A stretch of DNA of 36,688 nt from the NCBI GenBank assembly GCA_021826795.1, contig JAKAYM010000004.1, forward strand, positions 1-36,688, given 5' to 3'. Position numbers and translations under genes: made by a program. The notes beneath the pieces were generated by a model. The model was not told the origin of the DNA, did no database searches, and worked only from the letters and a program-made list of their open reading frames with translations. This document shows positions 24,059 through 32,477 of the stretch, in pieces (position 1 is the stretch's first letter; each line of letters begins with the position of its first letter). Source of the stretch: Thermoplasmata archaeon. GTDB lineage: Archaea > Thermoplasmatota > Thermoplasmata > Thermoplasmatales > Thermoplasmataceae.

Positions 24059-24883
24059 TTATCCCGTATTTGAAATCACCCCCTTTATTTCGTAGCTCAG
24101 TAGTGCAGTAAATCCGATAAAAACAGTTATGAATAAAAGCGGGAATATAACTATCCACCAGACACCAAAAAATACGAATGTATTTACATTTCCACTTAAA
24201 TACATAATATTCCCGATATCAACTACAAATGGATTTTTAAAGTAGAATCCAAAATACGTTATAATAACAACAATTCCACTGATTGCTCCCATATCTGTCA
24301 AAATATATGGAATAAAGGCAAATAATTTCCACAACCCCCCATAATGGGAATTTCTATTTTCGTATTCTGATACCTCAATATATCTTATAATATAGAACGG
24401 AAACCATCCTACTGATATTGCAATTATTATTCCCGATTCACTTGGTCTCGCTACATATAAAATCAGTAGCATAATTAAAAGATAGGGGGCGGTTGTCAAA
24501 ACTCTCACTATGTAAAATATAATTTTCTTTAAAATACCCCCTATATAATTTGTCAGAAAACCAATTGATACACCTACCAAGGAAGAAATGGCAAGTGATG
24601 CAAACATTATTGTAAAGTCAAATTTTAAGGACCCGATAAGTGCGGGCAATATTGATATACCGTAATATGTTGTTCCAAAGTAGTTCCACCATCCCTCGTT
24701 TAAAGTAGGCTTAGAAGGTATAACTGATGCCGTTTTCTTGAATACAAGTAGTGATGAAAGTGTATTTACTCCAAGATAAGATGGATAAACAATATCCGAA
24801 ATAAATGCATATATATAAAAAAATATAAACGCTAGACTTATACCTATGAGCAAATTCCTTGAATCAAATTTCATTTTTTCCAC
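24059..24883 (-). CDS. ABC peptide transporter permease, DppC-like
   Basis: A 274-residue membrane protein with about six helices. An N-terminal helix (LLIGISLAFIFFYIYAFI) is followed by an outer loop and then the DppC/OppC landmark YFGTTYYGISILPALIGSLKFDFTIMFASLAISSLVGVSIGF (split by reading order). In the family this reads GTDxxGRDVLSRLxxGxRxSLxVGxxAxxxSxxxGxxxG. The cytoplasmic EAA-type loop is replaced by a weak WKLFAFIPYILTDM. The start is ATG 24883 or 24874; with the former it overlaps the end of the DppB-like gene by 20 bases. The central family signature is loose, as in other Thermoplasmatales transporters, so the substrate (peptides?) is inferred from the neighbouring binding protein. 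Confidence 0.75.
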   Translation of the reverse strand: MEKMKFDSRNLLIGISLAFIFFYIYAFISDIVYPSYLGVNTLSSLLVFKKTASVIPSKPTLNEGWWNYFGTTYYGISILPALIGSLKFDFTIMFASLAISSLVGVSIGFLTNYIGGILKKIIFYIVRVLTTAPYLLIMLLILYVARPSESGIIIAISVGWFPFYIIRYIEVSEYENRNSHYGGLWKLFAFIPYILTDMGAISGIVVIITYFGFYFKNPFVVDIGNIMYLSGNVNTFVFFGVWWIVIFPLLFITVFIGFTALLSYEIKGVISNTG

Positions 24884-25880
24884 CGTTGTTTATTATATCT
24901 ATAAATAAACTAAATATTAGTGCAATGATGGCCAGAATAAACAAACTGTATATCCCACCCATTATACCATATTCATAATCAAGAAACGAATAGATAGCAA
25001 ACTCTCCTGTGTTCATATAAGAAAATATATAACTTACGATAATCATCCCACCCATGAATATAACAAATACCGATTTCAGCTCCCTTAGCACCCTGGTCCT
25101 TATTCCCCTTTTTATAAAAATTATATAATTATCCATGAATGCATTCCTGGTAATCCCAGCTTTCATATATTTTTTATTGTATTCTATGGATGTTTCATGG
25201 CTTATATAAACACTCAAATAAATAACTGTGGGAATAAACATGGAAAAAAACGGAAGTGCCATATGATCTAATAAATCTATAAATATGGATAATGATCCAT
25301 GTAAGATGCTATCTATTAAAATGATATTTGTTGGTTTAGTTATATAAATTCCGTTTCCTGTTGAAGATATCCAGCTATTCAATGCAGTAGAACTATTAGA
25401 AAGTATACCATGTGTGGGAAACCATCCCAGTACGCCAGAAAATATTGCAAGAAGAACCAGGCCGGAAACAAGATAGAGAAATAATAGTGGGAATATATTC
25501 ATATTCAATATCTTGGTAGTCTTAAACGCAGTTCCCGAGTACAATCCGATAAAATACGAAACTGCATAGGATATAGCAAATGCCACAGTTAAAAACAAAA
25601 TAGTTTCTGGTAGTGTAATTGATACAGCACCTAGAACAGTACCAGAATAAAAGGATGTGCTAGTATATCCAACATTTCCCGTAAGAATTGCGTATATAAA
25701 ATAAAAATACTGAAATACAATATTCTGATGCAAACCTAGTATTTTTATGGATTTCCCTGGAAAATCATTTCCTACAATTCTTGTTGGTACAAATTTGAAA
25801 ACAGCAAACAAAAGTATGGTTAAACCTATAAATATGATTAAGTATTTTATGAAAAGTCCTTTTATCTTTGTCCACTGCAT
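24864..25880 (-). CDS. ABC peptide transporter permease, DppB-like
   Basis: A membrane protein of about 338 residues with six or more helices. It has the DppB/OppB plan: an N-terminal helix (YLIIFIGLTILLFAVFKF), a large outer loop holding VPTRIVGNDFP, and then YFIYAILTGNVGYTSTSFYSG followed by ITLPETILFLTVAFAISYAVSYFIGLYSG. In the family this corresponds to the yl.G.lGxS......V...i....p.Tl.L stretch. A TTG at 25898 opens the frame, but the ATG at 25880 (MQWTKIKG) sits about 26 bases after a TATA box and is preferred. It is first in the operon with the DppC-like permease and the degenerate ATPase. Confidence 0.77.
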   Translation of the reverse strand: MQWTKIKGLFIKYLIIFIGLTILLFAVFKFVPTRIVGNDFPGKSIKILGLHQNIVFQYFYFIYAILTGNVGYTSTSFYSGTVLGAVSITLPETILFLTVAFAISYAVSYFIGLYSGTAFKTTKILNMNIFPLLFLYLVSGLVLLAIFSGVLGWFPTHGILSNSSTALNSWISSTGNGIYITKPTNIILIDSILHGSLSIFIDLLDHMALPFFSMFIPTVIYLSVYISHETSIEYNKKYMKAGITRNAFMDNYIIFIKRGIRTRVLRELKSVFVIFMGGMIIVSYIFSYMNTGEFAIYSFLDYEYGIMGGIYSLFILAIIALIFSLFIDIINNGGKNEI

Positions 25881-25900
25881 TATAACATACCGATTCAATA

Positions 25901-25912
25901 GTTAAATTTAAA
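25901..25912 (-). promoter_or_regulatory. TATA box of the permease operon
   Basis: TTTAAATTTAAC on the minus strand is centred 26 bases ahead of the ATG at 25880. It supports that start over the in-frame TTG at 25898. Confidence 0.45.
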
Positions 25913-25941
25913 TGTTTATGTCAGACATATTCTGATTATTA

Positions 25942-26478
25942 TCATTTGTCTGTATCCTGCCAGTTTGAAGTAAAGTACGTCATCAAAACATCATCTGTGT
26001 ACTGATTACCTATCATAAACTGCTTTTTTCTAACACCTTCATATTCAAATCCCAGATTTCTATATGTTTTTATGGCGTTTACATTGCTTGAAAAAACTTC
26101 TAAATTTATTTTTTCTATCCCCTGAGTTTTTGACCATGAAATCGCATCCTCTATCATTTTCGTGCCTATATTCATATGCCTAAAATCCTTCATTATAGCA
26201 ATTCCCAGTGAAGCTGTATGCCTGTTTTTTTTATACATCCCACGCTGAATAGTTGTAACTCCGACAATTCTCTCGTTAACCTCTGATACAAGTGTGAGAT
26301 CATCTTTATTTTTAAGTCTTTCCTGCTCTCCTCTTTCAGTTAAAAGATAGTATTCACTTACAAGATATATCTTTTCATCCATTACACTTTGCATGCATTC
26401 TATAATGCCCCTAGCATCTCCCGGAACACCACGCCTTATCAAATATTTTCCCGTCTGTTCATTTTTTTTAAACATCAT
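25942..26478 (-). CDS. GNAT-family N-acetyltransferase
   Basis: A 178-residue acetyl-CoA-dependent acetyltransferase. The GNAT core is plain: RRGVPGDARGIIECMQSV (N-terminal helix), LTLVSEVNERIVGVTTIQ (strands 2-3), SLGIAIMKDFRHMNIGTKMIEDAI (strand 4 and the acetyl-CoA pyrophosphate loop, in which RHMNIGTKM stands for the usual R-x-x-G-x-G/A), and LEVFSSNVNAIKTYRNLGFEYEG (motif B). It resembles the PaiA/RimJ-like group that acts on small molecules or protein N-termini; the substrate is unknown. It starts within the stop codon of the upstream regulator gene (ATGA, 4-base overlap), so regulator and enzyme are co-expressed. Confidence 0.85.
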   Translation of the reverse strand: MMFKKNEQTGKYLIRRGVPGDARGIIECMQSVMDEKIYLVSEYYLLTERGEQERLKNKDDLTLVSEVNERIVGVTTIQRGMYKKNRHTASLGIAIMKDFRHMNIGTKMIEDAISWSKTQGIEKINLEVFSSNVNAIKTYRNLGFEYEGVRKKQFMIGNQYTDDVLMTYFTSNWQDTDK

Positions 26479-26798
26479 GGCGACTCCAAAATATTTTTAA
26501 GTTCTTTATATATGTTTTCCATTCTCTGCGAATTTTCTCTGGCATCTGATAGAATTCTATCCTTATTTGCAATAAAATCCGATGTTAAAATGGCACCCTC
26601 ACGTGATGCCTCTATAATACCACCGTGTTCCAGTATCCGCAAAGAGTATCTTATTTTGTGTTCCGGTATACCTGTTTGCTGTGACATTTTAATTATCCCC
26701 AGGGGTTGCTCCATTAACAGTGTCTTTATGATGGTGAGGTGCCTTTCAAGGGTTTCTATGTTTTCCTTGACTTCTTTAAAAATTGAATAATCATTCAT
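26475..26798 (-). CDS. Winged-helix transcriptional regulator
   Basis: A small DNA-binding protein of 107 residues from the ATG at 26798. Residues 1-25 form a charged helix (DYSIFKEVKENIETLERHLTI). Residues 26-75 make a winged helix (LLMEQPLGIIKMSQQTGIPEHKIRYSLRILEHGGIIEASREGAILT as landmark, split by structure). The rest is a helical dimerisation tail (DRILSDARENSQRMENIYKEL). The pattern matches archaeal predicted regulators with a single HTH, and I know of no assigned ligand. A TTG at 26813 also opens the frame, but a TATA-like box centred about 25 bases ahead of 26798 supports the ATG. It is coupled to the downstream GNAT gene and may control it. Confidence 0.75.
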   Translation of the reverse strand: MNDYSIFKEVKENIETLERHLTIIKTLLMEQPLGIIKMSQQTGIPEHKIRYSLRILEHGGIIEASREGAILTSDFIANKDRILSDARENSQRMENIYKELKNILESP

Positions 26799-26817
26799 GG
26801 TAATAGATAGCAAGCCA

Positions 26818-26827
26818 TTATTTATTA
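26818..26827 (-). promoter_or_regulatory. TATA-like box of the regulator/GNAT pair
   Basis: AATAAATAAT on the minus strand is centred about 25 bases before the ATG at 26798. The following 26828-26933 stretch is AT-rich without a recognisable element. Confidence 0.35.
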
Positions 26828-26933
26828 TTTTGTAACATACTTAAAAACTATGAATAAATAAAAAATCTAGCCGCAAAATTAGTTATCCCTCAAATAAGCA
26901 ATATTGAGTATATTATATAGAGTCAAAATTAAA

Positions 26934-27170
26934 TCAAATTTCACTCTCTGGATTGTAAATAAGTTTGTCATGATCTTTTATTGTAAATTTTGCTGTAGTA
27001 TTCAGAAGAGAACGTATATTTGCTTTTCTCTCTCCTATATATTCATCATATTTTTCTGGATTTTTTGAGTTCTCTCTGATTTTTAACGTATTATTAAGCA
27101 GCGCAATCTGAAGTTTTATCTCAAACCGCTTCCTTTCATCAAAATCATTTATATCAAAAATTTTTACCAT
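26934..27170 (-). CDS. Small hypothetical protein
   Basis: A 78-residue soluble protein with 27 or so charged residues. Its middle is helical (DERKRFEIKLQIALLNNTLK, then GERKANIRSLLNTTAKF), and it has no Cys, no membrane segment and no motif I know. The ATG at 27170 has an AT-rich TATA-like stretch (around 27188-27198) at the leaderless distance, and the balanced composition looks like real coding sequence. It lies alone between the regulator/GNAT pair and rtcB, divergent from rtcB. I cannot suggest a function. Confidence 0.5.
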   Translation of the reverse strand: MVKIFDINDFDERKRFEIKLQIALLNNTLKIRENSKNPEKYDEYIGERKANIRSLLNTTAKFTIKDHDKLIYNPESEI

Positions 27171-27279
27171 TTAGACCTGATTACTTTATTATTTTATTAA
27201 TTTTTTTATTTTCTAACCTTCCTGGTCTTTTATGGATTAAAACTGAAACTATTATGTTTAACATTGTAATTAGCTATTT

Positions 27280-28707
27280 ATGTTTCATCTCAATAAATTG
27301 AATAATTTTCAATATGAAATACCCGTAACAGGTAATATGAAAGTTCCAGGTATATTGTATATGAACCAAAGAATCCTGAGCCAATTCAGTGACAACGAGC
27401 CATTAAAACAGGTCATGAATGTTGCAACCCTTCCAGGAATTGTAAAAGCCTCGATTGCAATGCCCGACATACATCTTGGCTATGGTTTCCCAATTGGAGG
27501 AGTTGCGGGTTTTGACTATGATGATGGAATAGTATCACCGGGAGGTGTGGGATACGATATAAATTGTGGCGTTTCACTGATTGCCACAGACCTTGATTAT
27601 GATGAATACAAGTGCAGTGTAAATAGGGTACTGGATGAGCTATATAAAACAGTACCTGCAGGTATAGATAATAAGTCAAGTTTCAGGATTAACTGCAATG
27701 ATGAAAATGAAATTCTTTCATCTGGTCTGGAATGGGCATTCCGGAATGGATATGCAACGGATAAAGATATAATGCATACTGAGGAGAATGGCTATATGAC
27801 TTCCAATATTTCAACTGTGAGTGAAAAAGCCATGAAAAGGGGAAAGAATGAACTTGGAACCCTGGGTGCAGGAAATCATTTTCTGGAAATAGATCGCATT
27901 GACAGAATATTTGACCGTGAAACTGCCAAAAAATTCGGATCAGAAAGAGAGAATAAATTGGCAATAATGATCCACACCGGGTCCAGGGGACTGGGTCACC
28001 AGGTCGCAACTGATTATTTAACCAGGCTAAACGAATATGATGGTAGTGTGAAAATACCTGAGGATAAACAACTTATATCCGTGCATATAAACAGTAAACC
28101 TGGAGAAGATTATATAAATGCAATGAACGCTGCCGCTAATTTTGGGTTTGTCAATCGTCAGATAATAACATATAAAATACGGCAAGCATTTGAAAAAATA
28201 ACAGGTCTGGATTTTGAAAGTATGGGCATAAATACTGTTTACAGTCTTGCCCATAACATGGCAAAGGTTGAAACATATAGCATTGACGGGATAAAAAGAA
28301 AATTGCTAGTACATAGAAAGGGAGCCACCCGGGCACAGCCGGCAGGCAACACTACAGGCTATTTCCGGGAAACGGGTCACCCTGTAATTATACCGGGCCA
28401 TATGGGGGGTCCATCATATGTACTGGTAGGATTGAAGGGAAATGAAGAAACAACATTTTCCAGTTCCTGTCATGGTGCAGGGCGCATACTGAGTAGAAAG
28501 GTAGCCAACGAACGATTTACCGTGGATGGTGTCAAGGACGATATGAGGTCCAGGGGAATATATTTACGTGCAACAACGGCGAAGGCGGTAGTTGAAGAAT
28601 CTCCCGGGAGTTATAAAAACATTGACGATGTAATTGCGGTAATTCAGGGAGCGGGAATTGCATCTCCCGTGGTTTCCCTGATGCCTGTGGCGGTTATGAA
28701 AGGGTAG
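27280..28707 (+). CDS. rtcB: tRNA-splicing RNA ligase RtcB
   Basis: Joins 2',3'-cyclic phosphate (3'-phosphate) RNA ends to 5'-OH ends with GTP and Mn2+, completing archaeal tRNA splicing. All 475 residues fit the family with no intein. The features are MPDIHLGYGFPIGGVAGFD (61-79), the metal-binding GGVGYDINCGV with C96, GAGNHFLE with H200, and HTGSRGLGHQ with H232. Then come NFGFVNRQ, the SLAHNMAKVE site with H325, VHRKGATRAQP, and the guanylylated His H398 in SSSCHGAGR. The ending PVAVMKG is typical. It is transcribed alone. I see no convincing TATA box at the expected place, but the ATG matches the family N-terminus. Confidence 0.95.
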   Translation: MFHLNKLNNFQYEIPVTGNMKVPGILYMNQRILSQFSDNEPLKQVMNVATLPGIVKASIAMPDIHLGYGFPIGGVAGFDYDDGIVSPGGVGYDINCGVSLIATDLDYDEYKCSVNRVLDELYKTVPAGIDNKSSFRINCNDENEILSSGLEWAFRNGYATDKDIMHTEENGYMTSNISTVSEKAMKRGKNELGTLGAGNHFLEIDRIDRIFDRETAKKFGSERENKLAIMIHTGSRGLGHQVATDYLTRLNEYDGSVKIPEDKQLISVHINSKPGEDYINAMNAAANFGFVNRQIITYKIRQAFEKITGLDFESMGINTVYSLAHNMAKVETYSIDGIKRKLLVHRKGATRAQPAGNTTGYFRETGHPVIIPGHMGGPSYVLVGLKGNEETTFSSSCHGAGRILSRKVANERFTVDGVKDDMRSRGIYLRATTAKAVVEESPGSYKNIDDVIAVIQGAGIASPVVSLMPVAVMKG

Positions 28708-28716
28708 AAAATATAA

Positions 28717-29499
28717 TTAAATCATGGTTTTGCCCAGCACTGCGTTAATATTCTTCACTTTATCATAAAGTGCCCTGAATTGTGGAACCGTAAGCTGTTG
28801 TGCCGCATCGCTCAGTGCCTTTGAAGGATCAGGATGTACCTCTATCATTAATCCATCAGCTCCCGCAGCTGTGCCACCCATTGCCAGAGGCTCAACGTAC
28901 CTATTTACTCCGGCAGGATGACTCGGATCTATAATTACCGGGTATTCGGTTTTTTCATGCAGTACGGGAATAGCGGAAATATCCAGAGTAAATCTTGTGG
29001 ATTGCTCAAATGTTCTTATTCCTCTTTCTGAAAACATTATATTTTGATTGCCATTCATTGAAAGATACTTAGAAGATGCTATGAGCTCATCGATGGTATT
29101 TCCGAACCCTCTCTTGAGCAAAACCGGTTTTTTCTGCTTGCTCACCTGTTTTAGAAGTGAAAAATTCTGGGAATTCCTAGACCCTATCTGAATTATATCC
29201 GCATATTCTTCTACAAGTGGGAGTTCTTCAATATCCATAACCTCTGTTATTACAGCCATTCCAGTTGCCTCTCTAGCCCTGGATAGCAGTTTCAGACCCT
29301 CCTCGCCCAGACCCTGAAATGAATCCGGGCTTGTTCTGGGCTTGAATGCGCCACCTCTGAGTACGTTAACGCCTATTCTTTTAAGTTCCTTCGCAACACC
29401 GACAATCTGTTCCTCGTCCTCCACCGAGCATGGCCCGGCAATCATGAGAAACTTATCATCCGTTAGGCTCAATTCGTCATTTATTTTTACATTTACCAT
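28717..29499 (-). CDS. aroF: 3-deoxy-7-phosphoheptulonate (DAHP) synthase, type I-beta
   Basis: First enzyme of the shikimate pathway, condensing phosphoenolpyruvate with erythrose 4-phosphate. The 260-residue length is that of the short I-beta type without a regulatory domain. Marks are the metal Cys C24 in [29 protein letters not shown] (about 45-64), [43 protein letters not shown] with a metal-binding His, and [13 protein letters not shown]. The first four genes of chorismate use in the operon precede it. It starts 4 bases after trpC with a Shine-Dalgarno site (GGTGATC, just ahead of the ATG) and is the last gene of the trp operon. Its expression therefore follows tryptophan demand. Confidence 0.93.
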   Translation of the reverse strand: MVNVKINDELSLTDDKFLMIAGPCSVEDEEQIVGVAKELKRIGVNVLRGGAFKPRTSPDSFQGLGEEGLKLLSRAREATGMAVITEVMDIEELPLVEEYADIIQIGSRNSQNFSLLKQVSKQKKPVLLKRGFGNTIDELIASSKYLSMNGNQNIMFSERGIRTFEQSTRFTLDISAIPVLHEKTEYPVIIDPSHPAGVNRYVEPLAMGGTAAGADGLMIEVHPDPSKALSDAAQQLTVPQFRALYDKVKNINAVLGKTMI

Positions 29500-29503
29500 A
29501 TGA

Positions 29504-30214
29504 TCACCTGATTGTATCGCCGGAAAGTATTGAAGCCCCTATGAGGAGTCCATCATATTTTTCTACATTCAATGCCCCTATGTTTTTAGATGTTATACCA
29601 CTTTCCAGTATGAGTGGAAGACCAAAGGATTTAAGCTTGTCATATAGGTCTTCTGCCTGATCTTGCATTTCCAGTGTTTTTAGATTTCTCCTATTATATC
29701 CTATCAGTACATTCTCCTCCGGGAATATGTTCTCAATGCTATCCGGATCATGTACCTCAACAAGCGCCTCCATGCCCAGCGTATTTCCATACTGTACAAG
29801 ATCCTTTATGATCTCATAATCAAGGAAATCACATATAAGAAGAAATGCATCTCCTCCTGCCATAAATGATGACTGGACCATTTTACGGCTTGATATGAAA
29901 TCCTTAATTAGTATTGGTTTGTTATAGCATTGCACGGCTCTGGCATCTAGCATATTACCACCAAAGTGTTGAGGCTCCGTTAGAATACTGATTCCTGCGA
30001 TGATTTCCTTTATATCATTAAAGTATTTAAGTATATCAGTATTGGATTTATTTCTGAATCCGGATGGTGATTTCCTTTTGAATTCCCCGATAATTCCTGG
30101 CTTTATTTTTGTCTCCTTGAGGGATTTTTTGAGGCTGATGGTATTTCTTTCGCGCATATTGAAACTTATGAGATTTCTCAGATTATTTCCGGAGTAAATA
30201 TCATCCACTATCAT
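29504..30214 (-). CDS. trpC: Indole-3-glycerol-phosphate synthase
   Basis: Closes the indole ring from carboxyphenylamino-deoxyribulose phosphate. The 236-residue TIM barrel is a little shorter than the usual 250-265. Key stretches are [13 protein letters not shown] (catalytic Glu and Lys), [19 protein letters not shown] (catalytic Lys), ALVEVHD (Glu), [10 protein letters not shown] (family: IGINNRDL) and LPLILESGI near the phosphate-binding LLIGASIL. The Asn-Arg-Arg-Asn variant of NNRDL keeps the first Asn and the Arg. It starts inside the stop codon of trpG (ATGA overlap). Confidence 0.92.
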   Translation of the reverse strand: MIVDDIYSGNNLRNLISFNMRERNTISLKKSLKETKIKPGIIGEFKRKSPSGFRNKSNTDILKYFNDIKEIIAGISILTEPQHFGGNMLDARAVQCYNKPILIKDFISSRKMVQSSFMAGGDAFLLICDFLDYEIIKDLVQYGNTLGMEALVEVHDPDSIENIFPEENVLIGYNRRNLKTLEMQDQAEDLYDKLKSFGLPLILESGITSKNIGALNVEKYDGLLIGASILSGDTIR

Positions 30215-30771
30215 AGGGAATCCACAAAATTTTTGAAAATATCCTTTCCATAAGAAGAATAGTAGCTTTCTGGGTGATACTGAACACCGAAGAAATGTCC
30301 ATCATTTGAATGGAAACCCATTATTTCTCCGTCTATTTCAGAAACAGCATCAACCATTATACCATTTCCGCCGGAAATAACAAGTGAATGGTATCTGATA
30401 GCAGTGAATTTTTCAGGAATACCTTTATACAGTGGTGAATCCATGTGCACAATTGTATCAGGCTGTCCATGCATAATCCTTTTTGATAGAACAACTTCGC
30501 ACCCCAGATAGTATCCAAGAATCTGATTACCGAAGCATATGCCCAGGAACTTTGATTTTCTGTTATTATCTATAAATTCATATAGATTCCCCCTATCCTC
30601 TACCACGGTAGGGTTTCCCGGACCTGGTGAAATAATATATCCATCGTAATCTCCGGCATCTGCAAGTTTATCGTTTGGTTTTATATCTATTTTCAAATCC
30701 GGGGAGTAAATATACTGATATATATTATATGTAAAAGAATCATAGTTGTCAATAATTAATATCTTTTTCAT
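30211..30771 (-). CDS. trpG: Anthranilate synthase, glutaminase subunit
   Basis: Provides ammonia from glutamine to TrpE. From the ATG at 30771 it has 186 residues of a class I amidotransferase: LIIDNYDSFTYNIYQY, IISPGPGNPTVVED, the nucleophile C79 in LGICFGNQILG, RYHSLVI, and the His165/Glu167 pair in GVQYHPES. The nucleophile elbow reads GICFGNQ rather than the usual GVCLGHQ, but the triad is intact. A GTG at 30780 also opens the frame. The Shine-Dalgarno GGTGG just ahead favours ATG 30771, giving a 23-base overlap with trpE. Confidence 0.92.
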   Translation of the reverse strand: MKKILIIDNYDSFTYNIYQYIYSPDLKIDIKPNDKLADAGDYDGYIISPGPGNPTVVEDRGNLYEFIDNNRKSKFLGICFGNQILGYYLGCEVVLSKRIMHGQPDTIVHMDSPLYKGIPEKFTAIRYHSLVISGGNGIMVDAVSEIDGEIMGFHSNDGHFFGVQYHPESYYSSYGKDIFKNFVDSL

Positions 30772-31900
30772 ATAAACCACCGGTAACTGTCATAATCTTT
30801 GAATACATCTCATTCACTTCATTTGCAGGAATTGAATCTTTTACTATTCCCGCCCCAGCCTGTGTATAATTTTCCGAAGAATTCCTGTAAAGACTCCGGA
30901 TGAGCAGTGCGAGGTCCAGTTTATTCTTCCCTGCAATACCCAGTGCACCAGCATACGGGCCTCTGGGATTTTCCTCATATTGATTTATCAATGTCACGGC
31001 CTTCTTTTTGGGTGCCCCGCTTACGGTACCCGCTGGGAATACGGACGCAAGTATATCACCAAATCCATGATTTTCAGGAATGCCGGAAACCGTACTTACC
31101 AGATGCTGTACACTGTTAAATTTTTCTACATCCATGGATCTCTCAACCTTTACAGAACCCGGTATGCATATTCGCCCCAGATCATTTCTGGCCAGATCAA
31201 CAAGCATACGGTGTTCAAGAAGCTCTTTTTCATCGTTTTTGAGTTCATTTTCCAGTTTTTTATCCTCGTACTCCGTACTCCCTCTTTTTCGTGTTCCGGC
31301 TACCGGAAATATCTCTATCCTGTTATTATCTAAGGAAACCAGATTCTCTGGTGAACTCCCGATAATCTCCATGTCCCCGAATTTATAATAGTAAACGTAT
31401 AAAGACCTATCGGCTGCCATGAATTTCTTCAGTATGTAAATTCTATCATAATTATCCAGGTCAAATCTCTTTGAAAGCACTATTTGGAGCAGGTCACCAT
31501 TTATAATTCTTTCAATAGCAATTTCTATCTTTTTTTCAAGTGCAGAATCTGATACATTTCCAGATGTCGTACTGATAGATTCTGACCCTCTTTTGTACTT
31601 TTGTGTATATTCCACATCCGGAATTATATATGAAACCTGGGGCCATTCTGATCTTTTTAATTTTATATCTGGATAAATATCATCGACAAAGTCATAGGTT
31701 ACAAAGAGCGGTATAATATTATTAGAAGACAAAACCTCCATGAACTCTTTGTTCATATAATTTTTTGCATCTCTATATATATTAACAGGATCACTTTCAG
31801 ATATGAAAAGTCGCTCCATACTGGATTCCCTTTCACTTTCAAATTTACAGAAGTATGCGAAATTTTTACCGTTTAATTTACTTATTTTATCTAATAACAC
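30749..31900 (-). CDS. trpE: Anthranilate synthase, large subunit
   Basis: Converts chorismate to anthranilate with ammonia from TrpG. The chorismate-binding core is complete: IGSSPENLVSL, IFPVAGTRKRGSTEYED, ELLEHRMLVDLARNDLGRIC, FNSVQHLVSTVSG, FPAGTVSGAPKKKA and GAGIVKDSIPANEVNE. The open frame runs up to 31969, but that part lies inside trpF. A Shine-Dalgarno GGTGA (31910-31906) five bases before a GTG at 31900 marks the real start (VLLDKISKLNGKNFAYF), giving 383 residues and a 14-base overlap with trpF. The N-terminal tryptophan-feedback motif, usually LLES, reads KFES, so feedback control may differ. Confidence 0.93.
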   Translation of the reverse strand: MLLDKISKLNGKNFAYFCKFESERESSMERLFISESDPVNIYRDAKNYMNKEFMEVLSSNNIIPLFVTYDFVDDIYPDIKLKRSEWPQVSYIIPDVEYTQKYKRGSESISTTSGNVSDSALEKKIEIAIERIINGDLLQIVLSKRFDLDNYDRIYILKKFMAADRSLYVYYYKFGDMEIIGSSPENLVSLDNNRIEIFPVAGTRKRGSTEYEDKKLENELKNDEKELLEHRMLVDLARNDLGRICIPGSVKVERSMDVEKFNSVQHLVSTVSGIPENHGFGDILASVFPAGTVSGAPKKKAVTLINQYEENPRGPYAGALGIAGKNKLDLALLIRSLYRNSSENYTQAGAGIVKDSIPANEVNEMYSKIMTVTGGLYEKDINY

Positions 31901-32477
31901 TGCACTCACCAAGTTTATTAAAAAATTCACTAACTTTTTCAAATGATTTTTTCCCAACTCTCTCCTCAAGAGAGCTGCTAACGTCTATCAAAGCAGGTCC
32001 CAGTGGCACAAGCTGTTCCAGGTTCATGGAATCAATCCTACCGGCAATTCCAATTATGTTCAGAGGTAATTTCCTGAGCTGTGATATTTTGCTGGAAATC
32101 CCGTTCTTGTCTTCAATAAGAATATAATCGGCACCGGCATCAGTGTAAGACTTTATCCTTTCTTTCAAATCTCGTTCCGAAAAATCAATCACAGAAATAA
32201 CACTCTTTCCCAGTACATTCTTTATATATGAAATATCTTCTTCTGTATGCCTGAAATGGAGCTGGATATAATCCTCCTTACCTGCAGTGGTAGGCATTGA
32301 CGTATAAACTGCTGTGACCATGGCATCAGGATGTTTATCCTTTATTTTTTCAATCAATTCTGATGTGCCATGTCTTTTAACATTGAAGTCCAGTATAACA
32401 CCTATAATATCGGCACCCATTTTAATGGAATAATCAGCATCTTCTTCGTTAGTTATTCCGCATATTTTAACTTTCAT
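31887..32477 (-). CDS. trpF: Phosphoribosylanthranilate isomerase
   Basis: Amadori isomerase of tryptophan synthesis, a TIM barrel of 196 residues from the ATG at 32477. Marks are the catalytic Cys in MKVKICGITNEEDA, GADIIGVILD, YIQLHF (family: vQLHG) and the catalytic Asp region PALIDVSSSLEERVGKKS (family: gvDvsSGvE..pG.KD). Usual SGVE is replaced by SSLE. A strong Shine-Dalgarno site (GGAGGTG, 32490-32484) precedes the ATG, and its ATGA overlaps the trpD stop. The GTG at 32483 in frame is therefore not the start. The sequence is divergent, as trpF often is, but the context is decisive. Confidence 0.9.
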   Translation of the reverse strand: MKVKICGITNEEDADYSIKMGADIIGVILDFNVKRHGTSELIEKIKDKHPDAMVTAVYTSMPTTAGKEDYIQLHFRHTEEDISYIKNVLGKSVISVIDFSERDLKERIKSYTDAGADYILIEDKNGISSKISQLRKLPLNIIGIAGRIDSMNLEQLVPLGPALIDVSSSLEERVGKKSFEKVSEFFNKLGECSVIR

